Assembly (NCBI RefSeq): GCF_022448905.1
Contig: NZ_JAKVCW010000014.1
Coordinates: 73,091 to 137,090, forward strand
DNA length: 64,000 nt
DNA from: Shimia sp.
Lineage (GTDB): Bacteria > Pseudomonadota > Alphaproteobacteria > Rhodobacterales > Rhodobacteraceae
Direction of reading: 5' to 3'
Shown: positions 24,917 to 34,826 of the stretch, piece by piece
How the letters are laid out: each line of letters starts with the position of its first letter
Position numbering within the stretch: position 1 is the stretch's first letter
Translations under genes and position numbers: made by a program
Notes under the pieces: generated by a model
The model's input: only the letters and a program-made list of their open reading frames with translations
Database searches by the model: none
What the model was told of the DNA's origin: nothing

Positions 24917-26368
24917 ATGCAGCACCGCAGCGAAATTCGGTTTTTACTCAACGGGCGCAACATTGCGCTTTCAGACGTTGGAGCGGATGACACGCTCCTT
25001 GATTTTTTGCGCATTGATCAACGGCTTACCGGCTCCAAAGAGGGCTGTGCCGAGGGCGATTGCGGGGCCTGCACCGTCTTGGTTGGGCGGCTGACAGATG
25101 GCGGCTTGGTCTATGAGACTGTGAACGCTTGTATCCGTTTTCTGGCGTCACTGGACGGCTGTCACGTGGTCACCATCGAGTACCTTGGCGGGCCAAATGG
25201 CCGTCTGTCGCCGGTGCAACAGGCGATGGTGGAGCACCACGGCAGCCAATGTGGCTTCTGCACACCGGGCATTGTCATGTCGCTCTATGCGCTGTGGATG
25301 CAGCATGAACACCCCACGGTGAAACAGGTGGAAACTGCACTGCAAGGCAACCTGTGCCGCTGTACGGGCTACGCGCCCATCATCCGCGCCGCGCAGGAAG
25401 TGACCAACTATGGCACGCCCTCTGCGGAACACCTCGCGACCGAACGCGATGGCGTTGTGGCCGCACTTAAATCCCTGCGTGATGGCAAGCGGGTTGAAGT
25501 TGCCAAAGGCGACAGTCGCGCCATTCTGCCAGCAGATGTGGATGACCTTGCCGCCGTTCTGGAAGCTGAACCAGAGGCCACAATCATTGCAGGCTCAACC
25601 GATGTGGGGCTGTGGGTGACCAAGTTCCTCAAGCGGATTTCGCCGGCTGTCTTCATTGGTCAGTTGGATGGGCTGAAGGCCATCGACGTCACGGAAGATG
25701 CCGTGACCATGGGCGCGGGCGTGACCTACACCGAAGCGCAAGATGTGATTGCGGAGCATTATCCCCACCTGAGTGACTATTGGGACCGTATCGCCGGTTG
25801 GCAGGTCCGCAACATGGGCACCGTGGGCGGCAACATCGCCAACGGCTCGCCCATTGGGGACACGCCACCGGTGCTGATCGCCTTGGGTGCGTCGATCACG
25901 CTGCGCAAAGGCGCGACCCGCCGTGTATTGCCGCTGGAAGAGTTCTTTATTGCCTATGGCAAACAAGACCGCGCCGCCGGTGAGTTTGTCGAAAGCATCA
26001 CCATTCCGCGTGTCTCCACCGGCCACCATGCGGCCTATAAGATATCCAAGCGCCGGGATGAGGACATCTCTTCCGTGGCCGTGGGGATGAATGTGCAGGT
26101 CGAAAATGGTATGATCGCCTCGGCTGTGCTGGCCTTTGGCGGTATGGCCGCCACGCCAAAACGCGCTGCCGCTGTCGAAGCTGCGCTTGTTGGCCAACCG
26201 TGGAGCGAAGCCACTTTGGTGGCCGCCGCCGCCAAGCTGCCGGAGGACTTCCAGCCGCTGACAGACATGCGCGCGACCTCGGATTACCGCATGAAAGTGG
26301 CGCAAAACCTGTTCCGCCGCTTCTGGCATGAAACCAACGGCGACACCGCCCGTCTGGCCAGCGCGTAA
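24917..26368 (+). CDS. xdhA: Xanthine dehydrogenase, iron-sulfur/FAD small subunit
   Basis: 483 residues from the ATG at 24917. The N-terminal ferredoxin-like 2Fe-2S domain has Cys in EGCAEGDCGACTV (44, 49, 52) and NACI. The second 2Fe-2S domain has CGFCTPG and LCRCTGY (about 110-150). The FAD-binding domain follows, with the AGSTDVGLW motif and VGGNIANGSPIGDTPP. It passes electrons from the molybdenum site to NAD during oxidation of hypoxanthine and xanthine to urate. The next gene is the Mo subunit, 11 bases on. Confidence 0.94.
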   Translation: MQHRSEIRFLLNGRNIALSDVGADDTLLDFLRIDQRLTGSKEGCAEGDCGACTVLVGRLTDGGLVYETVNACIRFLASLDGCHVVTIEYLGGPNGRLSPVQQAMVEHHGSQCGFCTPGIVMSLYALWMQHEHPTVKQVETALQGNLCRCTGYAPIIRAAQEVTNYGTPSAEHLATERDGVVAALKSLRDGKRVEVAKGDSRAILPADVDDLAAVLEAEPEATIIAGSTDVGLWVTKFLKRISPAVFIGQLDGLKAIDVTEDAVTMGAGVTYTEAQDVIAEHYPHLSDYWDRIAGWQVRNMGTVGGNIANGSPIGDTPPVLIALGASITLRKGATRRVLPLEEFFIAYGKQDRAAGEFVESITIPRVSTGHHAAYKISKRRDEDISSVAVGMNVQVENGMIASAVLAFGGMAATPKRAAAVEAALVGQPWSEATLVAAAAKLPEDFQPLTDMRATSDYRMKVAQNLFRRFWHETNGDTARLASA

Positions 26369-26379
26369 GGAGAATACCT

Positions 26380-28692
26380 ATGAAACAGACCGTCTCCATT
26401 CGCGGTTCCGCCCACACCGATCTGATCCACGACAGTGCGATCAAACATGTCTCAGGCAGCGCAGATTATTGCGATGACATCGCCGAGCCAATTGGCACGC
26501 TGCACGCCTACTTTGGCACCGCCAAAGTGGCCCACGCCGAAATTAAGTCGATGGACCTTTCTGCCGTGCGCGCCGCGCCTGGTGTGGTTGGGGTGCTGAC
26601 CGCCGAAGATGTGCCCGGTGTGAACGACGTGAGCCCCACGGGGCGACATGATGAGCCGCTCTTTGCCACCGAGAAGGTCGAGTTTTGGGGGCAGGTGTTG
26701 TTTGCCGTGGTGGCGGAAAGCCGCGACATTGCCCGCCGCGCCGTGGAGCTGGCCAAGATCGACTACACGCCACTGGAGCATGTGATTGAGGCCGATGAGG
26801 CGGTGGCCAAAGGCTACCCGCATGTCACTCCGCCGATGACGTTGAAACGGGGGGATGTGGCTGAAGGACAAGCCGATGCCGCGCACCGCATTCAGGGCCA
26901 GATGCGCATTGGTGGTCAGGATCACATGTATCTGGAAGGCCATATTGCCTTTGCCATGCCCGGCGAGGACGACGATGTGATTGTGCATTCCTCCACCCAG
27001 CACCCAAGCGAGGCGCAGCATATGGTGGCCCATGTTTTGGGTGTGCCATCCAACGCCGTGGTGGTCAATGTACGCCGCATGGGCGGTGGCTTTGGCGGCA
27101 AAGAAAGCCAGATGAACCAGTTCTGCGCCGTGGCAGCCTTGGCCGCGAAGAAGTGGAACCGTGCGGTGAAAATCCGTCCGGACCGCGATCAGGACATGGA
27201 AAGCACTGGCAAGCGGCATGACTTTGTTGTGGACTACGACGTGGCCTTTGATGAGGACGGCAAAATCCAGGCGGTGGACAACACTTTTGCCGCGCGCTGT
27301 GGCTGGACCTCGGATCTGTCCGGGCCGGTGACCGACCGCGCGCTGTTCCACGCGGACAACGCCTATTTCTATCCGCATGTTAAACTGCAAAGCCGCCCGA
27401 TGAAGACCAACACGGTCTCTAACACCGCCTTCCGGGGCTTTGGTGGCCCGCAGGGTGTGGTCGCCGCAGAGCGCATGATGGAGGAGATTGCCTACAAGCT
27501 GGGCAAAGACCCATTGGAGGTGCGCAAGGCGAATTTCTATGGCGATACAGACCGCAACGTGACGCCCTATCACCAGACGGTTGAAGACAACGTTATGCCG
27601 CGCCTGGTCGAAGAGCTGGAGCAAAGCTCGGATTATCAGGCACGGCGCCAAGCGGTGCTGGCGCACAACGCCAAAGGTGGCATCATCCGCAAAGGCATCT
27701 CGCTCACGCCGGTGAAATTCGGGATCAGTTTTACCGCCACCTGGTACAATCAGGCCGGGGCGCTGGTGCACATTTATAACGACGGCTCCATCATGCTGAA
27801 CCACGGTGGCACCGAGATGGGGCAGGGGCTGAACACCAAGGTCGCGCAGGTTGTGGCCGAGGCGTTTCAGGTGGATTTCGACACCATCAAGATCACCAAG
27901 ACCACCACCGAAAAAGTGCCCAACACCTCCGCCACGGCGGCGAGTTCCGGCACCGATCTGAACGGGATGGCGGCGCTGAATGCCTGTGAGCAGATCAAGG
28001 AGCGCCTGATCCGTTGGGCCTGTGATCACTTTGGCGTTGATGCGCTGCTCGTGAAGTTTGCCCCGAATGAGGTGCATGTGGGCGATCAGGTCTTTGCCTT
28101 TGGCGACTTCATCAAGCAGGCCTATATGGCGCGGGTGCAGCTCTGGGCCGCAGGGTTCTACAAGACGCCAAAAATCCACTGGGACCGCGAAAAGGGACAG
28201 GGGCGTCCGTTCTACTACTACGCCTATGGGGCCGCGGTGGCCGAGGTCTCGGTGGACACGCTGACCGGCGAATACACCGTGGATCGCGCCGATGTGCTGC
28301 ATGATGTGGGCAAATCGCTGAACCCGATTTTGGACAAAGGTCAGGTTGAGGGCGCGTTTATTCAAGGCATGGGCTGGCTCACCACCGAGGAGCTCAAGTG
28401 GGACGACAAAGGCCAGCTGCGCACCCATGCGCCAAGCACCTACAAGATCCCGCTGGCAGGCGACATCCCGCGCGAGTTCAACGTCAATCTGGCCGATTGG
28501 TCTGAGAACCGCGAGCTAACCATCAAACGCTCCAAAGCGGTGGGCGAGCCGCCGTTTATGCTGCCGATCTGTGTCTTTGAGGCACTGGGCATGGCGGTGG
28601 CCTCGGTGGCGGACTACGCCGAATGCCCACGTCTCGACGCGCCCGCGACGCCGGAGTGCGTGCTGATGGCGGTTGAGCGCCTGCGCGGATGA
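26380..28692 (+). CDS. xdhB: Xanthine dehydrogenase, molybdenum-binding large subunit
   Basis: 770 residues, the usual length of XdhB. It holds the molybdopterin cofactor and substrate site. Recognisable parts are RMGGGFGGKESQ (about 230), NTAFRGFGGPQG (about 350), GTEMGQGLNTK (about 480) and KAVGEPPFMLP near the end with the active-site Glu. It overlaps xdhC by 4 bases. Confidence 0.95.
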   Translation: MKQTVSIRGSAHTDLIHDSAIKHVSGSADYCDDIAEPIGTLHAYFGTAKVAHAEIKSMDLSAVRAAPGVVGVLTAEDVPGVNDVSPTGRHDEPLFATEKVEFWGQVLFAVVAESRDIARRAVELAKIDYTPLEHVIEADEAVAKGYPHVTPPMTLKRGDVAEGQADAAHRIQGQMRIGGQDHMYLEGHIAFAMPGEDDDVIVHSSTQHPSEAQHMVAHVLGVPSNAVVVNVRRMGGGFGGKESQMNQFCAVAALAAKKWNRAVKIRPDRDQDMESTGKRHDFVVDYDVAFDEDGKIQAVDNTFAARCGWTSDLSGPVTDRALFHADNAYFYPHVKLQSRPMKTNTVSNTAFRGFGGPQGVVAAERMMEEIAYKLGKDPLEVRKANFYGDTDRNVTPYHQTVEDNVMPRLVEELEQSSDYQARRQAVLAHNAKGGIIRKGISLTPVKFGISFTATWYNQAGALVHIYNDGSIMLNHGGTEMGQGLNTKVAQVVAEAFQVDFDTIKITKTTTEKVPNTSATAASSGTDLNGMAALNACEQIKERLIRWACDHFGVDALLVKFAPNEVHVGDQVFAFGDFIKQAYMARVQLWAAGFYKTPKIHWDREKGQGRPFYYYAYGAAVAEVSVDTLTGEYTVDRADVLHDVGKSLNPILDKGQVEGAFIQGMGWLTTEELKWDDKGQLRTHAPSTYKIPLAGDIPREFNVNLADWSENRELTIKRSKAVGEPPFMLPICVFEALGMAVASVADYAECPRLDAPATPECVLMAVERLRG

Positions 28693-29516
28693 AAGCGGCC
28701 GACCTCATAGCATTTCTGGAGCGCGAAGCGCGGGCCATGCGGGTGGAGATCACCCGCGTGCGTGGCAGTTCTCCGCGTGAAGAAGGCGCTGTGATGGTGG
28801 TGTCGCCAATGGCAATGGTCGGCACCATTGGCGGCGGGCAACTCGAGTACATGGCTTTAGATGAGGCGCGTAAGTTGCTGAAACTAAGTCAGTCCTCCGG
28901 CTTCATGGATGTGCCTTTGGGGCCAGAGATCGGCCAGTGCTGTGGCGGGCGTGTGGAAATCACGCTCACCGAAATGGACAGCGCGGCGCGTGCCAATCTA
29001 GTGGCAGAGGTTGAGGCACAAGAGGCCGCATTGCCTCATGTCTACGTCTTTGGCGCGGGCCATGTGGGCCGGGCGCTGGCCAGTCTGTTCCAGCATTTGC
29101 CGGTGCGTTGTCTTCTGGTGGATAGCCGCACAGAAGAGTTGGGGCTGTCGCAGGCCAACGTCGAAAAACGCCTGACCGCTTTACCCGAAGCCGAGGTGCG
29201 CGGCGCGCCTGCGGGCAGTGCCTTTATTGTGCTGACCCACGATCATGCGCTGGACTTTCTGCTGACGGCTGAGGGATTGACCCGCCAGGACGCGCGCTGG
29301 GTCGGCATGATTGGCTCTGCCACCAAACGGGTGAAGTTTGAGCGCTTTGCGCAATCCGAATGTGATGGGCTGAGCGCGGCGGCGCTGCATTGCCCAATTG
29401 GGGCAGGCGGCAGCACAGACAAGCGCCCCGAGGTGATTGCCGCCATGGTTGTGGCGGACGTGATGACGGCCTTGACCACCGTGTCGGTGGATCAATTGGT
29501 TGAGGTCCGGACGTAA
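28689..29516 (+). CDS. xdhC: Xanthine dehydrogenase accessory protein
   Basis: A 275-residue XdhC, the chaperone that binds the molybdenum cofactor, has it sulfurated and inserts it into XdhB. It shows RGSSPREEGAVMVV near the N-terminus, GTIGGGQLEYMA, the CCGGR motif (about 77-82) and a Rossmann-like C-terminal half starting VYVFGAGHVGRAL. Its stop is 1 base from the stop of the convergent DUF1801 gene. Confidence 0.94.
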   Translation: MKAADLIAFLEREARAMRVEITRVRGSSPREEGAVMVVSPMAMVGTIGGGQLEYMALDEARKLLKLSQSSGFMDVPLGPEIGQCCGGRVEITLTEMDSAARANLVAEVEAQEAALPHVYVFGAGHVGRALASLFQHLPVRCLLVDSRTEELGLSQANVEKRLTALPEAEVRGAPAGSAFIVLTHDHALDFLLTAEGLTRQDARWVGMIGSATKRVKFERFAQSECDGLSAAALHCPIGAGGSTDKRPEVIAAMVVADVMTALTTVSVDQLVEVRT

Positions 29517-29517
29517 C

Positions 29518-29910
29518 TCAGCCCTTTTTCTGATGGTAGGTCAGCGCCATCATCGCCATGATGTGCAAGGCCTCTTCCGGCAGAGGTTGCCCAAGTGGGA
29601 TGTGGACTGCGCGCGTCCCGTCGTAGTCAAACAAATCGCCAAACCTGTGCCGCCAGGCCTCTACCAGCGTTGTCTGGCAATGTACCAGAAATTCGACGCG
29701 ATCTGGCGATTTGGCCGACCAGCTCAGCCGGATCGGCGTGCCGATGCGCTTGGGAGGCGCAAAGCTTGGCTGTCCCCATTTGAGGGTTTCTGTGAGCGGT
29801 ATGTCTGCGATGGTGGCAGCCCGCCGGATCAGGGATTGCAAAGCGAGACAGGCCGCACGGGGAGACGCTGGTAGGTTTGCAAAATAGTCCTCCACATCTG
29901 ATTCTTTCAT
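29518..29910 (-). CDS. DUF1801 family protein
   Basis: A 130-residue YdhG/DUF1801-type protein, with ETLKWGQPSFAPP (residues 41-53) typical of the family. These small soluble proteins fold like SCP/YdhG domains and have no agreed function. Its start overlaps the end of the cupin gene by 4 bases, making it the last gene of a three-gene minus-strand operon. Confidence 0.8.
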   Translation of the reverse strand: MKESDVEDYFANLPASPRAACLALQSLIRRAATIADIPLTETLKWGQPSFAPPKRIGTPIRLSWSAKSPDRVEFLVHCQTTLVEAWRHRFGDLFDYDGTRAVHIPLGQPLPEEALHIMAMMALTYHQKKG

Positions 29911-30506
29911 GCCCCGGTCTCAGCAGTGGTCAAAACAGGCGGCGTCTCAAATCGATTGCGCCAGATCACATAAGCCATCAGTGGGCTGTCATGCGTTATT
30001 GTGGCGTGTGGCTCATTGCTGGCATGAAATACGGTGTCGCCAGGCCCCAGCAGTTTAGGCGGATGGCCCGCGCGTTGAAATTCAGCGCTGCCGGAGACCA
30101 CAAGGTACATCTCCTCCGCAGGATGCTGGTGGAAGGGATAATGCAGGCCAGCGGGCATGTAGACCATCCAGGCGCGCATCGTGTCGCTCATGAATGGCGC
30201 GGTGTCCCCGATCAGACCAAAGAAGCCAAAACGGGTGAGGAAATCTTCTCCGATATCCGTGTCCTGATAGACGTCCAGCCAGTTGGCGCTGGGCGCCGCC
30301 GCCAAAAGCGCGTCTCGCATGACTGCGAGCGCTTCGATGGTTTGCCCTGGCGCGCGTTGCATCTCTGTGCTGGCCCTTACGGTTCGCGGGGTGAACGGGT
30401 TTTGCCATACATATTCGGGGAAGGCGCAGAAGTCGGACAAGTCAGGGTGGGCTTCATGCGTGGCCCTTACTGCGTTGAGCAGTAGATCAAATACCTCTGA
30501 TGTCAT
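29907..30506 (-). CDS. DMSP-lyase-family cupin (DddQ/DddL-like)
   Basis: A 199-residue cupin. The motif HQHPAEEMY (126-134) matches the metal-binding and catalytic block of DddQ-type dimethylsulfoniopropionate lyases, where a His, a Glu four residues on and a Tyr two further coordinate zinc or act in catalysis (here H128, E132, Y134). Candidate distal His are H161 and H167. The region before it (FLTRFGFFGLIG...AWMVYMPAG) also follows DddQ as I remember it. Such enzymes split DMSP into dimethyl sulfide and acrylate. Family membership is likely; DMSP activity is not proven and other cupin functions remain possible. Confidence 0.68.
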   Translation of the reverse strand: MTSEVFDLLLNAVRATHEAHPDLSDFCAFPEYVWQNPFTPRTVRASTEMQRAPGQTIEALAVMRDALLAAAPSANWLDVYQDTDIGEDFLTRFGFFGLIGDTAPFMSDTMRAWMVYMPAGLHYPFHQHPAEEMYLVVSGSAEFQRAGHPPKLLGPGDTVFHASNEPHATITHDSPLMAYVIWRNRFETPPVLTTAETGA

Positions 30507-31585
30507 GGTAAAACCACGATATTGCCGGTGTGTTTTTTGGCGATGAAGGCGGTTTGCGCGGCCACCAGATCGGCGAGCGGATAGGTCGCGGCCAAGGCTG
30601 GCTGGATGTCCCCGGCTTCGATGTAGCGGATCAGATTAGGCATGACCTCGAGATCAATCACCGTGGAGCCGGTAAACGTCAGGTCGCGCAGATAGAGCGT
30701 GCGCAGGTCCAGACCGACCATCGGCCCTGCGATGGCGCCGGAGCAGGTGTAGCGCCCGCCGCGTTCCAGCACGTCAATCAATGTCGGCCAATAGGGGCCG
30801 CCAACAACGTCGCCTACAACGGTGATTTTCTCATCACCCAAGGCGGCACGCAGGTTCTCTGGCGCGCGCGGCAGGATGCGGTCGGGGCCAAGTTTTGCCA
30901 CGGCCTCGTGTTTCGCCTCGCTCGCCATGGCAATCACCCGCGCGCCGCGGCGTTTGGCAAGCTGCACCACGGCCCCACCAACGCCGCCGGAGGCACCTGG
31001 CACCAGCACAGTGTCGGCCTCACTGACTTTCGCGCGGGTCAGCATGCCTTCGGCGGTGGAGTATGAGCAGGAGAAGGTGGCCAGTTCGGCATCCGAAAGC
31101 GGGCTGTTGACCGCCAAGGCATTGCGCGAGGGCAGCACGCAATACTGGGCAAAGCCACCGTCACATTCGGAGCCAACATAGCCGGTTTTGGTTTTGTCCG
31201 TGAGGTTGTCCGGGTCGCGCAACCAGCAATCGGTGATGATCCGTTCGCCAATGCGGGCGGCATCCACGCCATCGCCCACAGCCACTACTTCTCCACAGAT
31301 GTCGGCACCCTGAATGCGCGGGAAAGCGAGCGGCTTGCCACCCCAACTGGGATCGTCGCCGTCCGGCGCTTCCTCTGCCGAACTGTCCGTCGCGCCGGTG
31401 ACCGCCTTGGAATACCAACCCGCGCGGGTGTTCACATCGGTGTTGTTCATGCCGCAAGCTTTGACCCGCACGAGAACCTCGCCTGCGCCAACCGATGGTA
31501 CCGGCCAATCGGTGCGCCATTCGTATTTGTCCATACCGCCGTGACCAGTGAGGATCATGGCAGTCATTATGGCAGGCAGAGTCAT
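30503..31585 (-). CDS. Zinc-type medium-chain alcohol dehydrogenase
   Basis: A 360-residue MDR protein: GroES-like domain (about 1-165) with GADICGEVVAVGDGV, then a Rossmann domain with VPGASGGVGGAVVQLAKRRGA. A GAAAGGACG ribosome site supports the ATG at 31585. It overlaps the cupin by 4 bases, so the two proteins likely act together. It is not the close AcuI type known from acrylate metabolism as far as I can tell; the substrate is unknown. Confidence 0.84.
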   Translation of the reverse strand: MTLPAIMTAMILTGHGGMDKYEWRTDWPVPSVGAGEVLVRVKACGMNNTDVNTRAGWYSKAVTGATDSSAEEAPDGDDPSWGGKPLAFPRIQGADICGEVVAVGDGVDAARIGERIITDCWLRDPDNLTDKTKTGYVGSECDGGFAQYCVLPSRNALAVNSPLSDAELATFSCSYSTAEGMLTRAKVSEADTVLVPGASGGVGGAVVQLAKRRGARVIAMASEAKHEAVAKLGPDRILPRAPENLRAALGDEKITVVGDVVGGPYWPTLIDVLERGGRYTCSGAIAGPMVGLDLRTLYLRDLTFTGSTVIDLEVMPNLIRYIEAGDIQPALAATYPLADLVAAQTAFIAKKHTGNIVVLP

Positions 31586-31688
31586 GGCGCGTCCTTTCGA
31601 AACTCACGCGGATCGAACCACGGCGGGAGACATTGCGCAATGGGGTGCGTGGCGGAAGGGATGCTTGAGAAATTCACAGGTTAGAAAT

Positions 31689-31700
31689 TTCAAGCTTGAA
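31689..31700. promoter_or_regulatory. Palindromic candidate operator of the aminobenzoyl-CoA cluster
   Basis: TTCAAGCTTGAA is a perfect 12-base palindrome in the divergent gap between the dehydrogenase/cupin operon and the aminobenzoyl-CoA cluster. It overlaps a candidate -35 (TTGAAG, 31696-31701), with a weak TAGCGT 17 bases on. MarR-family repressors of CoA-linked aromatic pathways bind such sites. The MarR gene at 34823-35284 is the natural candidate. Confidence 0.5.
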
Positions 31701-31776
31701 GTAAATTGCGACTCATCCTAGCGTGAAGTCAGCGACGGGGCGCTTGCCGCTCCGCAAGTCGACATTGGAGGGGATG

Positions 31777-34071
31777 ATGCGAGTTGCGTGTTTGGGCGGT
31801 GGTCCCGCTGGACTTTACTTTGCCATATCAATGAAGCTGCGCGACCCGTCGCATGAGATTGTAGTGATCGAGCGCAACCGCGCCAATGACACCTTTGGTT
31901 GGGGCGTGGTGCTGTCTGATGATGCGCTAGAGAACCTGCAGGTCAATGATCCCAAATCGGCTCAGAGTATTCGCGATCATTTTGCCTATTGGGATGACAT
32001 TGCGGTGGTGCATGACGGCGTGCGCACGGTGTCCGGTGGGCATGGATTTGCCGGGATTGGCCGCAAGCAGATGCTGATCCTGTTGCAGGAGCGCGCGCGG
32101 GAGTTGGGTGTCGAGATGCGGTTTGAGACCGAGTTTGACGACATCGAAGCGATCCGCGCGGAGTATGATCTGGTTGTTGGTTGTGACGGCTTGAACAGCC
32201 GCGTGCGGGAAGCTTACGCAGACCACTTCAAGCCAGAGATCGACGTGCGCGCATGTAAATTTGTCTGGCTTGGCACGCATCAGAAGTTTGACGACGCCTT
32301 CACCTTCATCTTTGAGAAAACGCAGCACGGTTGGATCTGGGCGCATGTCTATCAGTTTGATGATGAGACGGCGACCTTCATCGTGGAGTGCGGGCAGGAG
32401 ACCTGGGACAGCTTCGGGTTCGAAGACATGTCCAAAGAAGAGATTGTTGAGACCTGCCGCGCGGTCTTTGCCGACCATCTTGGTGGGCACGAGTTGATGA
32501 GCAACGCGGCGCATTTGCGTGGCTCGGCTGTGTTCATGAATTTCCCGCGGGTGCTGTGTGAGAAATGGCACCACGAAAATGTGGTGCTGCTGGGTGATGC
32601 CTCCGCCACGGCGCATTTCTCGATTGGGTCCGGCTCGCGGCTGGCGTTTGACAGTGCCATTGCACTGGCGGAGTTCCTGCATTCCGAACCAACCATGGAA
32701 GGGGCTTTTGAGCGTTATCAAGACGAGCGGCGGCTGGATGTGTTGCGGCTGCAGTCGGCGGCGCGCAACTCGCTGGAGTGGTTTGAGGAGGTGGAGCGCT
32801 ACCTCGATCTGGACCCTGTGCAGTTCAACTATTCGCTGCTGACGCGCAGTCAGCGCATCAGCCACGAGAACCTGCGCTTGCGGGATGCGGACTGGCTTAA
32901 GTCCGCGGAAAAATGGTTTCAGGATCAGGCGGGGGCACCTGCGGAGGCTCCGGTGCGCGCGCCAATGTTTGCCCCATACAAGATGCGCGATATGGAACTG
33001 GCTAACCGCATCGTGGTCTCACCCATGGCGCAGTACAAGGCGGTGGATGGCTGTCCAACCGACTGGCATTTGATCCACTACGGGGAGCGCGCTAAGGGTG
33101 GGGCCGGGCTGGTCTACACCGAGATGACCTGTGTGAGTGCTGAGGGGCGGATCACGCCAGGCTGTCCGGGGCTTTATGCGCCCGAGCATGAGGCGGCGTG
33201 GCGGCGGTTGACGGATTTTGTGCATGCCGAGACGGACGCGAAGATCTGCTGTCAGATTGGCCACTCTGGGCGCAAGGGCTCCACGCAGGTGGGTTGGGAG
33301 ATCATGGATGCGCCGTTGAAAGAGGGCAATTGGGAACTGGTCTCAGCCTCAGCGATCCCGTGGAGCGAAAACAACGCTGTGCCACGGGCCGCGACGCGCG
33401 CAGATATGGATGCGATCAAGGCGCAGTTTGTGGCAGCGGCGGAAATGGCAGAGCGCGCTGGCTTTGACATGATCGAATTGCACGCGGCGCACGGCTATCT
33501 GATCTCTAGCTTCATCTCACCGGTGAGCAATCAGCGCGACGACACATATGGCGGCAGCCTGGAAAACCGCTTGCGGTATCCGCTGGAAGTGTTCGCAGCG
33601 ATGCGGGCGGTCTGGCCATCAGAAAAGCCCATGTCGGTGCGGATTTCGGCCAGTGATTGGGTCGGTGAGGATGGCGTAACCCCGCAGGAGGCGGTGGAGA
33701 TTGCCAAAGCCTTCCGCGCGGCGGGAGCGGATATCATCGACGTGAGCGCGGGGCAAACCAGCACCGAGGCCAAGCCGGTCTATGGCCGTATGTTCCAGAC
33801 GCCGTTCAGCGACCGCATCCGCAACGAGGCGGGTCTTCCAACCATGGCGGTGGGCAACATTTATGAGGCGGATCACGCCAATTCGATCCTGATTGCAGGA
33901 CGGGCAGACTTGGTGGCGGTGGGCCGTCCACATCTGGCCGATCCTTATTGGCTGCACCATGAGGCGGCGCGGATTGGGGACCGCCATGCCACTTGGCCCA
34001 AGCCTTACGAGGCGGGGCGGGATCAGGCCTGGCGCTTGGCAGACCGTGAAGCGGAGATGATCCGGGTATGA
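31777..34071 (+). CDS. 2-aminobenzoyl-CoA monooxygenase/reductase (fused flavoprotein)
   Basis: A 764-residue fusion. Residues 1 to about 385 form a flavin monooxygenase domain with FAD motif [11 protein letters not shown] and [16 protein letters not shown]. Residues about 405-764 form an Old Yellow Enzyme-type reductase with [14 protein letters not shown] and YGGSLENR. This matches the enzyme that hydroxylates and reduces 2-aminobenzoyl-CoA in Azoarcus evansii. The neighbours (aminobenzoate-CoA ligase, kynureninase) fit. Salicylyl-CoA hydroxylases resemble the N-terminal half. The ATG at 31777 follows GGAGG; a GTG at 31723 is less likely. Confidence 0.9.
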   Translation: MRVACLGGGPAGLYFAISMKLRDPSHEIVVIERNRANDTFGWGVVLSDDALENLQVNDPKSAQSIRDHFAYWDDIAVVHDGVRTVSGGHGFAGIGRKQMLILLQERARELGVEMRFETEFDDIEAIRAEYDLVVGCDGLNSRVREAYADHFKPEIDVRACKFVWLGTHQKFDDAFTFIFEKTQHGWIWAHVYQFDDETATFIVECGQETWDSFGFEDMSKEEIVETCRAVFADHLGGHELMSNAAHLRGSAVFMNFPRVLCEKWHHENVVLLGDASATAHFSIGSGSRLAFDSAIALAEFLHSEPTMEGAFERYQDERRLDVLRLQSAARNSLEWFEEVERYLDLDPVQFNYSLLTRSQRISHENLRLRDADWLKSAEKWFQDQAGAPAEAPVRAPMFAPYKMRDMELANRIVVSPMAQYKAVDGCPTDWHLIHYGERAKGGAGLVYTEMTCVSAEGRITPGCPGLYAPEHEAAWRRLTDFVHAETDAKICCQIGHSGRKGSTQVGWEIMDAPLKEGNWELVSASAIPWSENNAVPRAATRADMDAIKAQFVAAAEMAERAGFDMIELHAAHGYLISSFISPVSNQRDDTYGGSLENRLRYPLEVFAAMRAVWPSEKPMSVRISASDWVGEDGVTPQEAVEIAKAFRAAGADIIDVSAGQTSTEAKPVYGRMFQTPFSDRIRNEAGLPTMAVGNIYEADHANSILIAGRADLVAVGRPHLADPYWLHHEAARIGDRHATWPKPYEAGRDQAWRLADREAEMIRV

Positions 34072-34826
34072 GTGTTGCGGGCAAACATGCGGTGGTGACA
34101 GGCGGCGGCACCGGCGTTGGCGCTGCGATCGCGGAGGCCATGGCGCACGCCGGTGCCAAGGTCACCGTCGTGGGCAGACGCGAGGGGCCATTGCGCGAAG
34201 TGGCGGGCAAACACAAGTTCATCGGCTGGAAGGTCTGTGACGTGACCGATGCAGACGCCGTACGTGCGGCCTTCGCCGAGGCGCGGGCTTTGGACGGGCC
34301 GATCGAGATCGTCGTGGCGAACGCCGGCGCGGCGGAGAGCGTGCCTTTTGCCAAGATGACACCGGATCATCTGACGGCCATGTTGAATGTGAACCTGGCC
34401 GGTGTGGTGAACGTCTGGCAGGCGGCGCTGCCGGATATGCAGGCGGCAGGCTGGGGACGGTTGATCGCCGTGGCCTCCACCGCTGGCCTCAAAGGCTACC
34501 CTTATGTGAGCGGCTACTGCGCCGCCAAACATGGGGTTGTGGGGCTGACCCGCTCCGTGGCCATCGAATTGGGCGACAGCGGCGTCACCGCCAACGCGAT
34601 TTGCCCGGGATTTGTCGACACGCCGATGCTGGACCGCTCGATTGCAAACATCGTAGCGAAGACCGGTATGAGCGCGGAAAAAGCCCGCGCCAGCCTCACG
34701 CGGGGCAACCCGCAGGGGCGGTTTATCGAGGTGGATGAGGTCGCAGGCGCCGCGCTGTGGCTGTGCGAAGACGCGGCGCGTTCTGTAAACGGCCACGCCA
34801 TGACCCTGTCGGGAGGGGAAGTATGA
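34068..34826 (+). CDS. SDR family oxidoreductase, probable 3-hydroxyacyl-CoA dehydrogenase step
   Basis: 252 residues: cofactor motif [10 protein letters not shown] (about 10-19), NAG at about 85, catalytic YCAAK (about 148-152). It overlaps the monooxygenase/reductase by 4 bases and lies among beta-oxidation-type genes, so it probably oxidises a 3-hydroxyacyl-CoA formed after the ring is dearomatised. The assignment to a step is inference. Confidence 0.86.
   Translation: MSVAGKHAVVTGGGTGVGAAIAEAMAHAGAKVTVVGRREGPLREVAGKHKFIGWKVCDVTDADAVRAAFAEARALDGPIEIVVANAGAAESVPFAKMTPDHLTAMLNVNLAGVVNVWQAALPDMQAAGWGRLIAVASTAGLKGYPYVSGYCAAKHGVVGLTRSVAIELGDSGVTANAICPGFVDTPMLDRSIANIVAKTGMSAEKARASLTRGNPQGRFIEVDEVAGAALWLCEDAARSVNGHAMTLSGGEV

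Noticed and set aside
26452..28428. 658-residue minus-strand frame inside xdhB
   Set aside because: Antisense shadow of a full-length molybdenum subunit; no family features.
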